64,000 nt of DNA, from the NCBI GenBank assembly GCA_963740765.1, contig CAVUFN010000015.1, positions 1-64,000 of the forward strand, in the 5' to 3' direction. Each line of letters begins with the position of its first letter. The stretch's first letter is position 1. Below the pieces are notes generated by a model, which worked only from the letters and a program-made list of their open reading frames with translations, was not told the origin of the DNA and made no database searches. Of this stretch, positions 1 to 9,516 are shown in pieces. The position numbers were made by a program, and so were the translations under genes. The DNA is from DATLGB01 sp963740765 (lineage in GTDB: Bacteria > Actinomycetota > Thermoleophilia > Solirubrobacterales > Solirubrobacteraceae).

Positions 1-90
1 ATCGAGTCGGGCGGCGGCAAGAAGGACGAGGACAAGTCCGACGACGCGAAGTCCGACTCCGACTCCGACGACGACGGCGACGAGGGCTAG
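1..90 (+). CDS. atpD: C-terminal tail of probable ATP synthase beta subunit (partial)
   Basis: The frame is open from the window edge to a TAG at 88-90 and encodes 29 residues rich in Asp, Ser and Lys, ending in DSDDDGDEG. No catalytic part is visible. The assignment rests on position: the next gene, 3 bp downstream, is atpC, and in bacterial F-type ATPase operons atpD normally precedes atpC. An acidic, probably disordered extension of this kind is not part of the conserved beta-subunit fold, so it would be a lineage-specific tail. It could instead belong to another acidic-tailed protein. Confidence 0.5.
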   Translation: MESGGGKKDEDKSDDAKSDSDSDDDGDEG

Positions 91-93
91 GCC

Positions 94-516
94 TTGGCCG
101 AGAAGACCAAGTTCCCCGTGGAGGTCCTCACGCCGGACGGCGAGGTCTTCAACGAGGAGATCGTGCAGATCTCCACGCGGACCGCGGTGGGGTCGATCGG
201 CATCCTGGCCAACCACCAGCCGATGCTGGCGATGCTCGACCCCGCCGAGCTGCGGCTGTACTCGTCCGAGAGCGACTACATCACCCTCGCCCAGGGCGAG
301 GGCTACCTCCAGGTCCAGCGCGACTCGCGCGTGCTGATCCTGGTCGACGAGGCCGGCAAGCCCGAGGATCTCGACGCCTCCGAGTGGGAGGACAAGCTCT
401 CGCGCGCGGAGAAGGAGATCGACGATGCTGAAGAGGGCTCGCACCAGCGCCACGTCGCCGAGCGCGACAAGCGCCGCGCCGAGGCCTTCCTCAAGATCCT
501 CCGAGGAGATAGCTGA
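94..516 (+). CDS. atpC: F1Fo ATP synthase epsilon subunit
   Basis: This is a 140-residue protein of normal length for the epsilon subunit of the F1 central stalk, which couples rotation to catalysis and can inhibit ATP hydrolysis. The N-terminal beta-sandwich is recognisable: PVEVLTPDGEVF near residue 8, GSIGILANHQPML near residue 34, and LAQGEGYLQV near residue 65. The C-terminal third (about residues 90-137) is a charged helical hairpin rich in Glu, Lys and Arg. The start is a TTG at 94, three bases after the upstream stop; there is no ATG or GTG before the conserved PVEVLTPDGE block. The frame is intact. Confidence 0.93.
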   Translation: MAEKTKFPVEVLTPDGEVFNEEIVQISTRTAVGSIGILANHQPMLAMLDPAELRLYSSESDYITLAQGEGYLQVQRDSRVLILVDEAGKPEDLDASEWEDKLSRAEKEIDDAEEGSHQRHVAERDKRRAEAFLKILRGDS

Positions 517-1969
517 GCCTGATCACATCGGCCGCCGCGCGCTCGCGGCGGCCGTGGCGATCGTCCTGCTGACCGCCGGCGCCGTCTCGGGCGCCGGGCT
601 GCTCCAGATCAACGACATCCAGGGCCAGTTCGGTCCCGAGGACATCATCCAGCTGCCCGGGAACCCCGGTGACGGGGTCGACGAGGAGGCGGCCGGGAAG
701 CCGCAGACGATCATGGCCCTGGGCACGGACGGCCGCAAGGGCGCCGACGCCGGTGGCGGGCAGCGCTCCGACACGATCCTGCTGGCGCGGCTGAACCCGA
801 AGAACCGCGCGATCACGATGACGTCGATCCCGCGCGACCTGAAGGTCAACATCCCCGGTCGCGGCCTGGCGAAGATCAACGAGGCCTACACGCTGGGCGG
901 CACCGCGCTGACCCTGAAGACGGTCAAGGAGCTGCTCTCGACGCCCGGGCACCCCTTCAAGATCAACCACGTCGTGGAGGTCAACTTCACCGGCTTCCGG
1001 GAGATGGTCGACTACCTCGGCTGCGTCTACGTCGACGTCGACCGCCACTACTTCAACGACGTCGGCGGGCCGCTCGGCTACGCGACCATCGACATCCCGG
1101 AGGGCTACCAGAAGATCTGCGGGACGGACGCCCTCGACTACGTCCGCTATCGCCACACGGACTCCGATCTCGTGCGCGGGGCGCGGCAGCAGGACTTCGT
1201 CCGCCAGATGCTGCGCCAGCCGGAGGTGCGCTCGCGGCTGACGTTCTCCAAGCGCAAGCAGGTCGTCCGGCTCGCGAGCAAGTACGCCCGCACCGACAAG
1301 GGGCTCGCCCGGTCGGCCAAGCAGCTGCTCTCGCTGCTCAAGCTCGGCCTCAGCGTGGCCTCGGAGCCGGTGCAGCAGATCCCCTTCGGCGGCGACCGGA
1401 TCACCTACTCGCTCGAGAACGGCGGCTCCTACGTCAATGCGTCACCCGAGGCGATCGCCGACACCGTCGACCGGTTCCTCCACCCGCCCGCACCGGCGCC
1501 GCCGAAGAAGAAGGTGCGCAAACCGAAGCAGACGGGGCTGATCGACTTCCGTGCGGCGGGGGAGACCGCCGTCCGAGGGGCCAAGCGGGACATCGGGTTC
1601 CGGCTGTACTTCCCGACGCTCGGCGCCGCCGGCTCGTCCTACTCCGAGCCGGAGCCGCGGGTCTACAAGCTGCACGGGAAGCCGGCCTACCGCCTCTCCA
1701 TCAAGCTCACGGGCGAAGACAAGGTGGGCGCCTACTACGGCGTCCAGGGCATGGCCTGGCGCAACGCCCCGATCCTGTCCGGGCCCCACAAGGACGTCGT
1801 CGTCGACCGGCGCCACTTCTCCGTCTACGCCGACGGCACCAAGACCGCGATGGTGGTCTGGAAGACGGCGCACGCCGTCTACTACGTCCACAACACGCTC
1901 ACCCACGACCTGAGCCGCACGCAGATGCTCGCCATCGCTCGCAGCCTGGTCATCCTGGGCCGCCGTTAG
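509..1969 (+). CDS. LytR-CpsA-Psr (LCP) family cell-wall polymer ligase, first copy
   Basis: Proteins of this family sit in the membrane with an extracellular domain that transfers lipid-linked glycopolymers to peptidoglycan. A TM helix (AAAVAIVLLTAGAVSGAGLL) is followed by LCP hallmarks: GTDGR, QRSDTILLARL, SIPRDLKV, KINEAY, VNFTGF, and YVRYRHTDSDLVRGARQQDF. Past about residue 310 a Lys-rich linker (PKKKVRKPKQ) leads to a C-terminal domain that the second copy at 3100 shares (YYGVQGMAWR; NTLTHDLSR). The start is unresolved: the frame is open back into atpC, and the first standard start after the atpC stop is GTG 554, which would cut the TM helix. A GAGGAG at 502-507 favours a start just after 509, perhaps lost to a base error. 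The rest of the frame is intact. Confidence 0.88.
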   Translation: MAEPDHIGRRALAAAVAIVLLTAGAVSGAGLLQINDIQGQFGPEDIIQLPGNPGDGVDEEAAGKPQTIMALGTDGRKGADAGGGQRSDTILLARLNPKNRAITMTSIPRDLKVNIPGRGLAKINEAYTLGGTALTLKTVKELLSTPGHPFKINHVVEVNFTGFREMVDYLGCVYVDVDRHYFNDVGGPLGYATIDIPEGYQKICGTDALDYVRYRHTDSDLVRGARQQDFVRQMLRQPEVRSRLTFSKRKQVVRLASKYARTDKGLARSAKQLLSLLKLGLSVASEPVQQIPFGGDRITYSLENGGSYVNASPEAIADTVDRFLHPPAPAPPKKKVRKPKQTGLIDFRAAGETAVRGAKRDIGFRLYFPTLGAAGSSYSEPEPRVYKLHGKPAYRLSIKLTGEDKVGAYYGVQGMAWRNAPILSGPHKDVVVDRRHFSVYADGTKTAMVVWKTAHAVYYVHNTLTHDLSRTQMLAIARSLVILGRR

Positions 1970-1983
1970 CCTTGACCGCTGCC

Positions 1984-3099
1984 ATGGACGAGCGGGACCT
2001 GGCCGAGCGCCTCATCACCTACGACACCTCCCAGCCGGAGGGGATCCGCGCTGCGGCGGGGTTCGTCAAGGGCTGGATGGAGTCCAACGGGATCACCCTG
2101 GACACCTCGGAGTACCACGGGCTGCCCGTCCTGCAGGCCACCGTCGGGGACGAGCGGCCCCACGGTCATCCTCCATGGCCACATCGACGTCGTGCCGGGC
2201 AAGCCGGAGCAGTTCCAGCCGCGCGTGGAGGGCGAGCGCCTGCTGGGGCGCGGTGCCTACGACATGAAGGGCGGCCTGGCCGCGATCATGTGCGCGCTGC
2301 GCGACCTGCGCGACCTCGCGGGCGCCCAGCGTGCACTTCGTCTGCGCGCCCGACGAGGAGTCGGAGGACTTCGACCGCCACGCGACGGACGAGCTCGTCC
2401 GGCAGGGCCTGCGCGGGGACTTCGCCATCACGGGCGAGCCGACCAACCTCAACGTCGGCGTCCAGGCCAAGGGCGTGCTGATGGTCCGCCTCGCCGTCTC
2501 CGGCCGTGCCGCCCACGGCTCCACGCCGTGGCTGGGGGAGAACGCCGTCCTGCGGGCCATCGACGTCTTCCGCCGCATCGAGACCATGCCCTTCGCCGGC
2601 GAGTCGACGGACATGTTCGACCGGCCGTCGATCAACCTGGGGCGCCTCAACGCCGGCGACGCCGTCAACAAGGTGCCCGACCACGCGGAGATGGCGGTCG
2701 ACATCCGCTACCTGCCGGGGCAGGAGCCGGGCGCGATCCTCGAGCAGATCCGCGCGATCCCGCACGTGGAGGTCGTCCGCACCTTCATCCGCCCGCCGGC
2801 GTACGTGTCGCGCTCGAACCCGTTCGTCACCACGCTGTGCAGCGCCACCCGCCGAGCGGGGCAGGAGGGCGCGACGGGCGTCGGCCGCGACGGCGCCTCC
2901 GACGCCATCTCGTTCCTCGAGGCGGGGGTGCCCGCGGTCGAGTTCGGCCCCACGGGTGGCGGCCATCACGGCCCGGAGGAGTGGGTCTCCATCCCGTCGC
3001 TCGCGCGGTACCGCGAGGCGCTGGTGGGCTTCATGCGCGCCGTGCCCGACGATCGGCGCCGAGCCCGGCCTGCGGGCCGTGGACGGGGGACTCGCCTAG
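1984..3099 (+). CDS. M20-family metallopeptidase/deacylase (frameshifted)
   Basis: Members of the M20/ArgE/DapE family are cytosolic dizinc hydrolases that cleave amide bonds of small peptides or N-acyl amino acids. Zinc-site motifs are visible when frames are joined: HGHIDVVPG (His, Asp), GRGAYDMKGG (bridging Asp) and CAPDEESEDFD (catalytic Glu-Glu). Near the C-terminus are DAISFLEAGVPAVEFGP and GGHHGPEEWVSI (metal His). Length of about 370 residues is typical. The start is ATG 1984; TTG 1972 is an alternative. Frame breaks, each one extra base, lie near 2160, 2327 and 3050. Its stop abuts the ATG of the next LCP gene (TAG-ATG), so it is probably co-transcribed with both LCP genes. The substrate cannot be read from the sequence; a peptidoglycan-derived peptide is a guess from context. 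Confidence 0.85.
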
Positions 3100-4660
3100 A
3101 TGGCGACCGTGACGCCCGAGTACGAGGACGTCCCCCGGCCCGGCCGGCGGATCTTCTGGCGCGCGCTGGCGGCGTTCGCGGTCGTGATGCTCCTCACGGG
3201 CGCGGCCGTGGCGAAGGTCGGGCTGCTGCAGCTGGACTCGCTCGTCGACGAGTTCGAGAAGGCCGGCGGCAGCAACGTCGATCGACCTGCCCGACGCTCC
3301 CGCCCGCCGAGGCCGGCAAGCCGCAGACGATCATGCTGCTGGGCACGGACGGCCGCCTGGGCGACGACAAGGCGTCGGGCCAGCGGTCGGACACGATCAT
3401 CCTCGCCCGCCTGAACGCCAAGAAGGACGCCATCACGATGATGTCGATCCCGCGCGACCTCAAGGTGACCATCCCGGGCTACGAGATCCCGGACAAGATC
3501 AACGCCGCCTTCGCCAACGGCGGCACGGCACTGACGCTCAAGACCGTTCGTGGCGCTGTTCGAGCGCACGGGCCGGTCCTTCAAGATCAACCACGTCGTC
3601 CAGGTCAACTTCTCGGGCTTCCGCAGGCTCGTCGACTACCTGCAGTGCACGTTCGTCGACGTCGACCGGCACTACTTCAACGACCGGGGCGGCATCGGCG
3701 GCTACGCCGTCATCGACATCGACGCCGGGCTACCAGAAGCTCTGCGGCGAGGACGCCCTCGCCTACGTGCGCTACCGCCACACGGACAACGACCTCATCC
3801 GCGGCGCCCGCCAGCAGGACTTCATCCGCCAGATGCTGCGCGGCCGCAGCGTGCGCAAGAAGCTCTCGTTCTCCAAGAGCAAGGTGCTGGCCCACATCGC
3901 GGGCGAGTACACCCGCACGGACCGCCAGCTGCGCGACAAGTCGTCGATCATCTCGCTGCTCAAGCTCGGGCTCGGCGTGGCGGACAAGCCGGTCCAGCAG
4001 GTCACCTTCGGGGCGGGGAAGATCCAGGACGACGGCGACTACCTGGTCGCCTCGGACAGCGCGATCGACGAGACGCTCGACCAGTTCCTCAACCCGAAGA
4101 CGGTGACGGACGACACCGCGAAGAAGGCGCCCGCGAAGAAGTCGTCCAAGAAGAAGTCCAAGAAGTCGAAGAAGAAGTCGTCCTCCTCGAGCATCCCGTC
4201 CGGGCTGCAGAACATCGAGTCGGCGGGCGAGAACTTCGCCATCGCCATCAACCGCCGCCTGCGCTTCCCCTTCTACTACCCCAAGCTCGGCATGGCGGGG
4301 TCCCAGTACGCCAACGACGCCGAGCGCGTCTACCGCATCAAGGCCAACCACCGCTACTACCAGGCCTACCGCCTCGTCCTGGTCATGGGCGGCAGCGTCC
4401 TGCCCAAGTACTACGGCGTGCAGGGCATGACCTGGCGGCCCAACGATCCCAAGGCCGGCCCGCCGATCCTCGACGGCCCGCACGACACGCTCGTCCGCGA
4501 CGGCCGCAAGCTCAACGTCTACTACGACGGCAAGAAGGTCCGCCTCGTGTCCTGGCAGACCAAGAAGGCGGTCTACTGGGTGTCCAACACGCTCACGCGG
4601 GACCTGTCGTACTCGCGGATCGTGGCCATCGCCCGTTCGCTCACGCGCCTCGGCGCCTAG
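3100..4660 (+). CDS. LytR-CpsA-Psr (LCP) family cell-wall polymer ligase, second copy (frameshifted)
   Basis: This is a paralogue of the LCP gene at 509-1969, with the same order: a short cytoplasmic N-terminus, a TM helix (ALAAFAVVMLLTGAAVAKVGLL), then the LCP domain with GTDGRLGDDKAS, QRSDTIILARL, SIPRDLKVTIPG, NHVVQVNFSGF and YVRYRHTDNDLIRGARQQDF. A linker of nearly pure Lys and Ser (about 4120-4190) precedes the shared C-terminal domain (YYGVQGMTWR). ATG 3100 follows the preceding stop directly. Frame breaks, one extra base each, lie near 3285, 3299, 3549 and 3731; the last 890 bases are intact. As a family it would attach glycopolymers to peptidoglycan, which fits the nucleotide-sugar genes that follow. 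Confidence 0.88.
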
Positions 4661-4673
4661 TCTGTCCCGCTTC

Positions 4674-5981
4674 ATGCCTGCTGAACGCGAGCCCATCGGG
4701 GTCATCGGAACCGGCTACGTCGGACTGGTCACAGCGGCCGGTTTCGCCGAGCTGGGCTACGACGTCTACTGCATCGACATCGACGCGGACAAGATCGCGC
4801 GCCTCAAGGGCGGCGAGATCCCGATCTACGAGCCCGGGCTGGCCGAGCTGGTCGACGAAGAACCAGGACCGGCTGCACTTCTCCACCGACATCGCCGACG
4901 CGCTGTCGCAGGCCCGGCTGCTGTTCGTGGCCGTCGGCACGCCGCCGACCTACTCGGGCGACGCGGACCTGTCCGCCGTCTTCAGCGTCGTCGACGCGAT
5001 GCCGGCGTCCGACACGCACGCGCTGGTCATGAAGTCCACCGTGCCGTGCGGGACGGGCGCGAACATCCAGCGCCGCTTCCGCGAGACGGGCAAGGAGGGC
5101 TTCCGCTACGTCTCCTGCCCCGAGTTCCTCAAGGAGGGCTCGGCGGTCGCCGACTTCCTGGACCCCGACCGCGTCGTCGTCGGCGACGAGGGCGACTGGG
5201 CCGGCCAGGCCGTCGTGGACCTCTACGCGCCGCTGGAGTGCGCAGCTCGTGCGCACGGACATCCGCTCGGCGGAGATGATCAAGCTGGCCTCCAACGCGT
5301 TCCTGGCCACGAAGATCTCCTTCATCAACGAGATCGCCAACGTCTGCGACGAGACGGGTGCCGACGTCGTCGAGGTGGCCAAGGGCATGGGCCTCGACCA
5401 GCGCATCGGCCCGAAGTTCCTGCAGGCCGGCATCGGCTTCGGCGGCTCCTGCTTCCCCAAGGACGTCGCCGCGCTCAAGCAGCTGGCCGGCAACACGGGC
5501 TACCACTTCCAGCTGCTCAACTCGGTCATCGAGGTCAACGAGCTGCAGAAGCGCAAGGTCGTCGGCAAGCTCCAGAAGCACCTCGGGCCGCTGGTGGGCA
5601 AGAAGATCGCGCTGCTCGGCCTGGCCTTCAAGCCCAACACCGACGACATGCGCGAGGCGTCTTCGCTGGTCCTCAGCGCCCGGCTGCTCGCCGACGGGGC
5701 GATCATCTCCGTCTACGACCCGATCGCCGAGGAAGAGGCCCGCAAGCTGATCTCCGGCGTCGAGTTCGCGGAGTCCGCCGCGGCGGCGTGCGCGGGCGCC
5801 GACGCGATCGTCCTCGTCACGGAGTGGCCGGAGTTCGCCGACCTCGACCTCGCCGCGATCGCCGGCGTCCATGCGGGGCTCGCTGATCGTCGACGGGCGC
5901 AACTTCCTCTCGCCGGAGGCCGTCCGCGGCGCCGGCCTGATCTACGAGGGCATCGGCCGCCCGAGCCCCGCCGGGGTCTGA
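4674..5981 (+). CDS. UDP-glucose/GDP-mannose dehydrogenase family protein (frameshifted)
   Basis: The enzyme oxidises a nucleotide sugar (usually UDP-glucose to UDP-glucuronate) using two NAD+. The N-terminal Rossmann motif is GVIGTGYVGLVTA, followed by the acidic turn CIDIDADK. The catalytic cysteine is in FGGSCFPKDV, and GLAFKPNTDDMREASSL marks the C-terminal UDP-binding domain. Length of about 435 residues is normal. ATG 4674 lies 13 bases after the LCP stop. One-base frame breaks lie near 4857, 5240 and 5870. With the LCP genes upstream and the nucleotidyltransferase 1 base downstream, it probably supplies acidic sugar precursors for a surface polymer. UDP-glucose versus GDP-mannose preference cannot be settled here. 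Confidence 0.92.
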
Positions 5982-5982
5982 C

Positions 5983-6921
5983 GTGCAGGCGCTGATCCTG
6001 GTGGGCGGGGAGGGGACCCGCCTGCGGCCGCTGACGTCCGAGATCCCCAAGCCGGTGGTGACGCTGGTCGACCGGCCGTTCCTGGCCTTCATGCTCGAGT
6101 GGCTGGCGGCGCACGGCGTCGACGACGTGATCCTCTCCTGCGGCTTCAAGGCCGACAAGGTCCGCACGGTGCTCGGCGACGGCTCCGCCTACGGCGTCAA
6201 GCTGACCTACCGCGAGGAGCCACGGCCGCTGGGCACCGGCGGCGCGCTGAAGTTCTGCGAGGACCTGCTCGACGAGCGCTTCCTGATGCTCAACGGCGAC
6301 GTGCTCACCGACATCGACCTCACGGCGCAGATCGCGCAGCACGTCGAGACGGGTGCGACGGGCACGCTCGCCCTCGTCCCCGTGCCGGATCCGAGCAACT
6401 ACGGCCTCGTCCGCACGGCGGAGGACTCGACGGTGCTGGAGTTCATCGAGAAGCCGGAGGGCGACGTCGGGGTCAACACGATCTCGGCGGGCGCGTACGT
6501 GCTCGAGCGCGTCCGTGCTCGAGCTGCTGCAGCCCGACACGAAGGCCTCCATCGAGCGTGAGGTGTTCCCGCGCCTGGTCGGCAACGGCCTCCACGCACG
6601 CGTCTCCGACCGCTACTGGCTCGACATCGGGACCCCCGACCGCTACCTCCAGGGCACCTTCGACATCCTCGAGGGCCGCGTCAAGACGCGCGTCGAGGCG
6701 CCGGGCGGCATCGTCGGGCGCCACCGCGAACGGGACCGTCGAGGGCCCCGCGGTGATCGGCCCGGGTGTGACCATCGGGGAGGGGTCGACCGTCGTCGCG
6801 CGCCGTCGTGCTCGACGGCGCCCGCATCGGCCGCGACTGCGTGCTGCGCGACTGCGTCGTCATCCCCGGCGCGGACATCGCCGACGGCACGGTGGCCGAG
6901 CCCGGGACCATCCTCAGCTGA
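5983..6921 (+). CDS. Sugar-1-phosphate nucleotidyltransferase, mannose-1-phosphate guanylyltransferase-like (frameshifted)
   Basis: This enzyme activates a sugar-1-phosphate to an NDP-sugar. The N-terminal signature is VGGEGTRLRPLTSEIPKPVV (nucleotide loop and KP), followed by GTGGALK, a metal-binding LNGDVLTDID, and EFIEKP. After about residue 240 come left-handed beta-helix (hexapeptide) repeats: GPAVIGPGVTIGEGSTVV and the DCVLRDCVVIPGADI stretch. That architecture matches bacterial GDP-mannose pyrophosphorylase-like proteins, though glucose-1-phosphate thymidylyl or uridylyl activity is possible. The GTG start at 5983 is one base after the dehydrogenase stop. One-base breaks lie near 6516, 6719 and 6803. 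Its TGA overlaps the next ATG (TGATG), and that neighbour is an isomerase able to make mannose-6-phosphate, which supports the mannose assignment. Confidence 0.88.
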
Positions 6922-7889
6922 TGAGCGTCGACTCGACGAACCAGCGCCAGGAGATCCTCGACCTCCCGGACCACCTCGAGGACGCCCTGGCCCGCGTCGC
7001 CGAGGCCGACGTCCCCGCGCAGGCGTCGGCCGGGCTGGCGATCTGCGGCATGGGCGGCTCGGGCGTCGGCGCCCTGCTGGCCACCGGCATCATCGGCGAC
7101 CGCGCCACCGCCCCCATCATCAGCGTGCGCGACTACACGCTGCCCGGCTGGGTCGGCGAGGACTGGACGGTGCTGCTGAGCTCCTACAGCGGCGGCACGG
7201 AGGAGACGCTGGCCTGCTGGGACGCCGCCGCGCACACGCGCCGCATCGCCGTCTCCACGGGCGGCGAGCTCGCGGAGAAGGCCGCCGCCGAGGCCGTCCC
7301 GCTGATCACCCTGCCGGAGGGCCATCAGCCCCGTGCCGCGGTCGGCTACGCCACCGCCGTCGCCGCGGAGGTCGCCGCCGTCGCGGGCGTCGCCCCCTCG
7401 CTGCGCGACGAGCTCACGGAGGCCGCCGCGTTCCTGCGCGACGAGACGGCGTCCCTCGAGGACGAGGCGCGCGCGCTGGCCGAGGCGGTCGCCGGCCACA
7501 TCCCCGTGGCCGTCGGCGCCGGCCTGAGCGTCGCCGCCGCCTACCGCTGGAAGTGCCAGGTCAACGAGAACGCCAACCGCGCGGCGTTCTGGTCCGAGCT
7601 GCCCGAGGCCGACCACAACGAGATCGAGGGCTGGCGCGAGCGCGGGTCGATCGTCCCGCTCTTCCTCGAGGACCCGGCGGACACGCACCCGCGCGTCCGG
7701 CTGCGCTTCGACCTCACCGCGGACATCATCGGCGGCGCGCACCGCGTCACCGCACGCGGCCGGACCCGGGCGGAGCGCCTGCTCTCGCTCGTGCTGCTCG
7801 GCGACCTCTTCTCCTTGCACCTCGCGCTCAACGACGGCACCGATCCGGTGGACATCCCCTCGCTTGTGGAGCTCAAGGCCGCGCTGTAG
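6921..7889 (+). CDS. SIS-domain isomerase, bifunctional phosphoglucose/phosphomannose isomerase type
   Basis: This is a 322-residue SIS-fold enzyme with an intact frame. The sugar-phosphate loop is CGMGGSGVGALL near residue 35; LLSSYSGGTEETL (about residue 84) is the second Ser/Thr-rich SIS motif; WKCQVNENANRAAFW (about residue 210) and DHNEIEGW (about residue 233) match the C-terminal catalytic region of the archaeal and actinobacterial PGI/PMI family. These enzymes interconvert glucose-6-P, fructose-6-P and mannose-6-P in the cytosol. The ATG overlaps the stop of the nucleotidyltransferase by one base, so translation is probably coupled. Together the two would channel fructose-6-P toward GDP-mannose. 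Confidence 0.88.
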   Translation: MSVDSTNQRQEILDLPDHLEDALARVAEADVPAQASAGLAICGMGGSGVGALLATGIIGDRATAPIISVRDYTLPGWVGEDWTVLLSSYSGGTEETLACWDAAAHTRRIAVSTGGELAEKAAAEAVPLITLPEGHQPRAAVGYATAVAAEVAAVAGVAPSLRDELTEAAAFLRDETASLEDEARALAEAVAGHIPVAVGAGLSVAAAYRWKCQVNENANRAAFWSELPEADHNEIEGWRERGSIVPLFLEDPADTHPRVRLRFDLTADIIGGAHRVTARGRTRAERLLSLVLLGDLFSLHLALNDGTDPVDIPSLVELKAAL

Positions 7890-7898
7890 CTTTTGGTC

Positions 7899-9512
7899 AT
7901 GCGCCTGACCCTTTGCGCGGCCGCCGCCGCGCTGTTGCTTCTTCTGCCGGCCGCCTCCCACGCGGCCAACCCGAGCAACGTCGGCACGGGGCAGAAGCCG
8001 GGGGTGGCGGTGGGGGCCGACGGCACGGCCTACATCGCCTACATGGTCGACGAGGGCGCCGAGGACAAGATCGGGTTCTGCACGCTGCCGCGCGACGCGA
8101 GCAGCTGCGCGACGAGCCTCACGCTCAACCCGACCAACAACCCGGACGTCGCCCGGCGGCCCGTGGTGCTGCTCGGCCCCGCGGCCGGCGACGTCCGGAT
8201 CATCTACGGCGTTTCCTGCTGCGCCCAGCCGCCCAGCCCGTCCAGCTACATGCTCAAGTCGACCAACGGCGGCACGTCGTTCCCGACGGAGACCACCATC
8301 TCGGACACCACCGGCGCACCGATGAACCGCTTCGGCATGGCGACCGTGCAGACGGTCTTCTCACCGGGAGGCGCGTTGCTCTCCGTGGGCACCGGCCTGT
8401 TCGACGGCGACGGCATCTTCGCCCAGCTCACTTCGAGTGGGCCGCCGATGATGCGCGCCGGCCTGAACAGCAGCTTCCCGCGGGTGCCCGATCTCGTGGT
8501 CAATGGCACTCAGGCGGTGGTGGCCGGCAAGAACAGCACGAACAGCACCTGGGGCTGGACCTCGAGCTCCGGGCCGGACTTCAACGCGACCGCCAACTGG
8601 ACGTCGATGACGCTCGGCGGCCCGCTCACGGGCCGCCCGCGCCTGGCCGGCGGGTCGGCCGGGATGTTCCTGATGACGCAGCGCAAGGTCCTCCTGGGCG
8701 GCGACGACGCGCAGGAGCTGCAGGTCCAGAAGTTCACGGGGTCCGGGTTCGATCCCGCGAAGCCGATCGCGACGGAGACGCAGGCCCGCTGCTGCGCGGA
8801 CATCATCGACAACGACCTGCAGGAGGACGGCACCGGGAAGCTGCACGCCATCTGGACGCGGTCGGCCTGCTGCGACGCCACCAGCTACGTGCGGTACACG
8901 ACGTCGGCGGACGGGGGCGCGACCTGGGCCGCCCCGAAGGACCTGCTGCGGTCGGTGGAGCCGGTGGACGCCGAGCTCGCCATCGCGCCGGACGGCATCG
9001 GCGTGGCGGTCTGGGCCGAGGCCGGGCCGGTGGTCAAGGTGGTCAAGACCAACGACCCGTTCACCACGCCCGACCCGGCGGACCCCAACAACCCGGTCGC
9101 CACCGTGTCCCGACGGTGACGGCGACGCCCGGTCCCGACCGCCACCGCGACCGTCACGCCGCGGCCGACGCCGACGCCCTCGACATCGGACCCGGCCGCC
9201 GACACGGTCGTCGGCAGCGCGAGGCCCAACGGCTTCACCTTCCAGCTCGCCGCCCCCGGGTCGTGCGTGCCCTCCGGCCGCAACGTCCGTCTGAAGGTGA
9301 AGGTGAAGAAGCCCAAGAAGGGCAAGGTCCGCTTCGTCTCGTTCAAGATCGACAAGCGCAAGGCGGTCAAGGACAAGCGCTCGCCCTACACGCTCAAGCG
9401 GAAGGCGTCCGGCTTCAAGTCCGGCACCCACAAGGTGCGGGTGAAGATCGCCTACCGCAAGGGCAAGCGGAAGTTCTCCGTGACGGTGAAGGGGACGTTC
9501 AAGGTCTGCTGA
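7899..9512 (+). CDS. Secreted BNR/sialidase-like repeat protein with basic C-terminal domain (frameshifted)
   Basis: ATG 7899 begins a clear signal peptide (MRLTLCAAAAALLLLLPAASHA). The mature N-terminal 380 residues carry recurring short motifs of the type GADGTAYIAYM, STNGGTSF, SADGGATWAAP and APDGIGVAVWAEA, typical of BNR/Asp-box beta-propellers. Catalytic sialidase residues are not recognisable. A Thr/Pro-rich linker follows (TVTATPGP; PRPTPTPSTSDP), then a Lys-rich Ig-like domain (RNVRLKVKVKKPKKGKVRF) ending in TFKVC. Two frame breaks in the linker (near 9108 and 9140) move the frame and restore it; the first looks like a lost C in a C run. The function is unknown; extracellular binding is plausible. 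Its style resembles the giant proteins further on. Confidence 0.75.
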
Positions 9513-9516
9513 GGAC

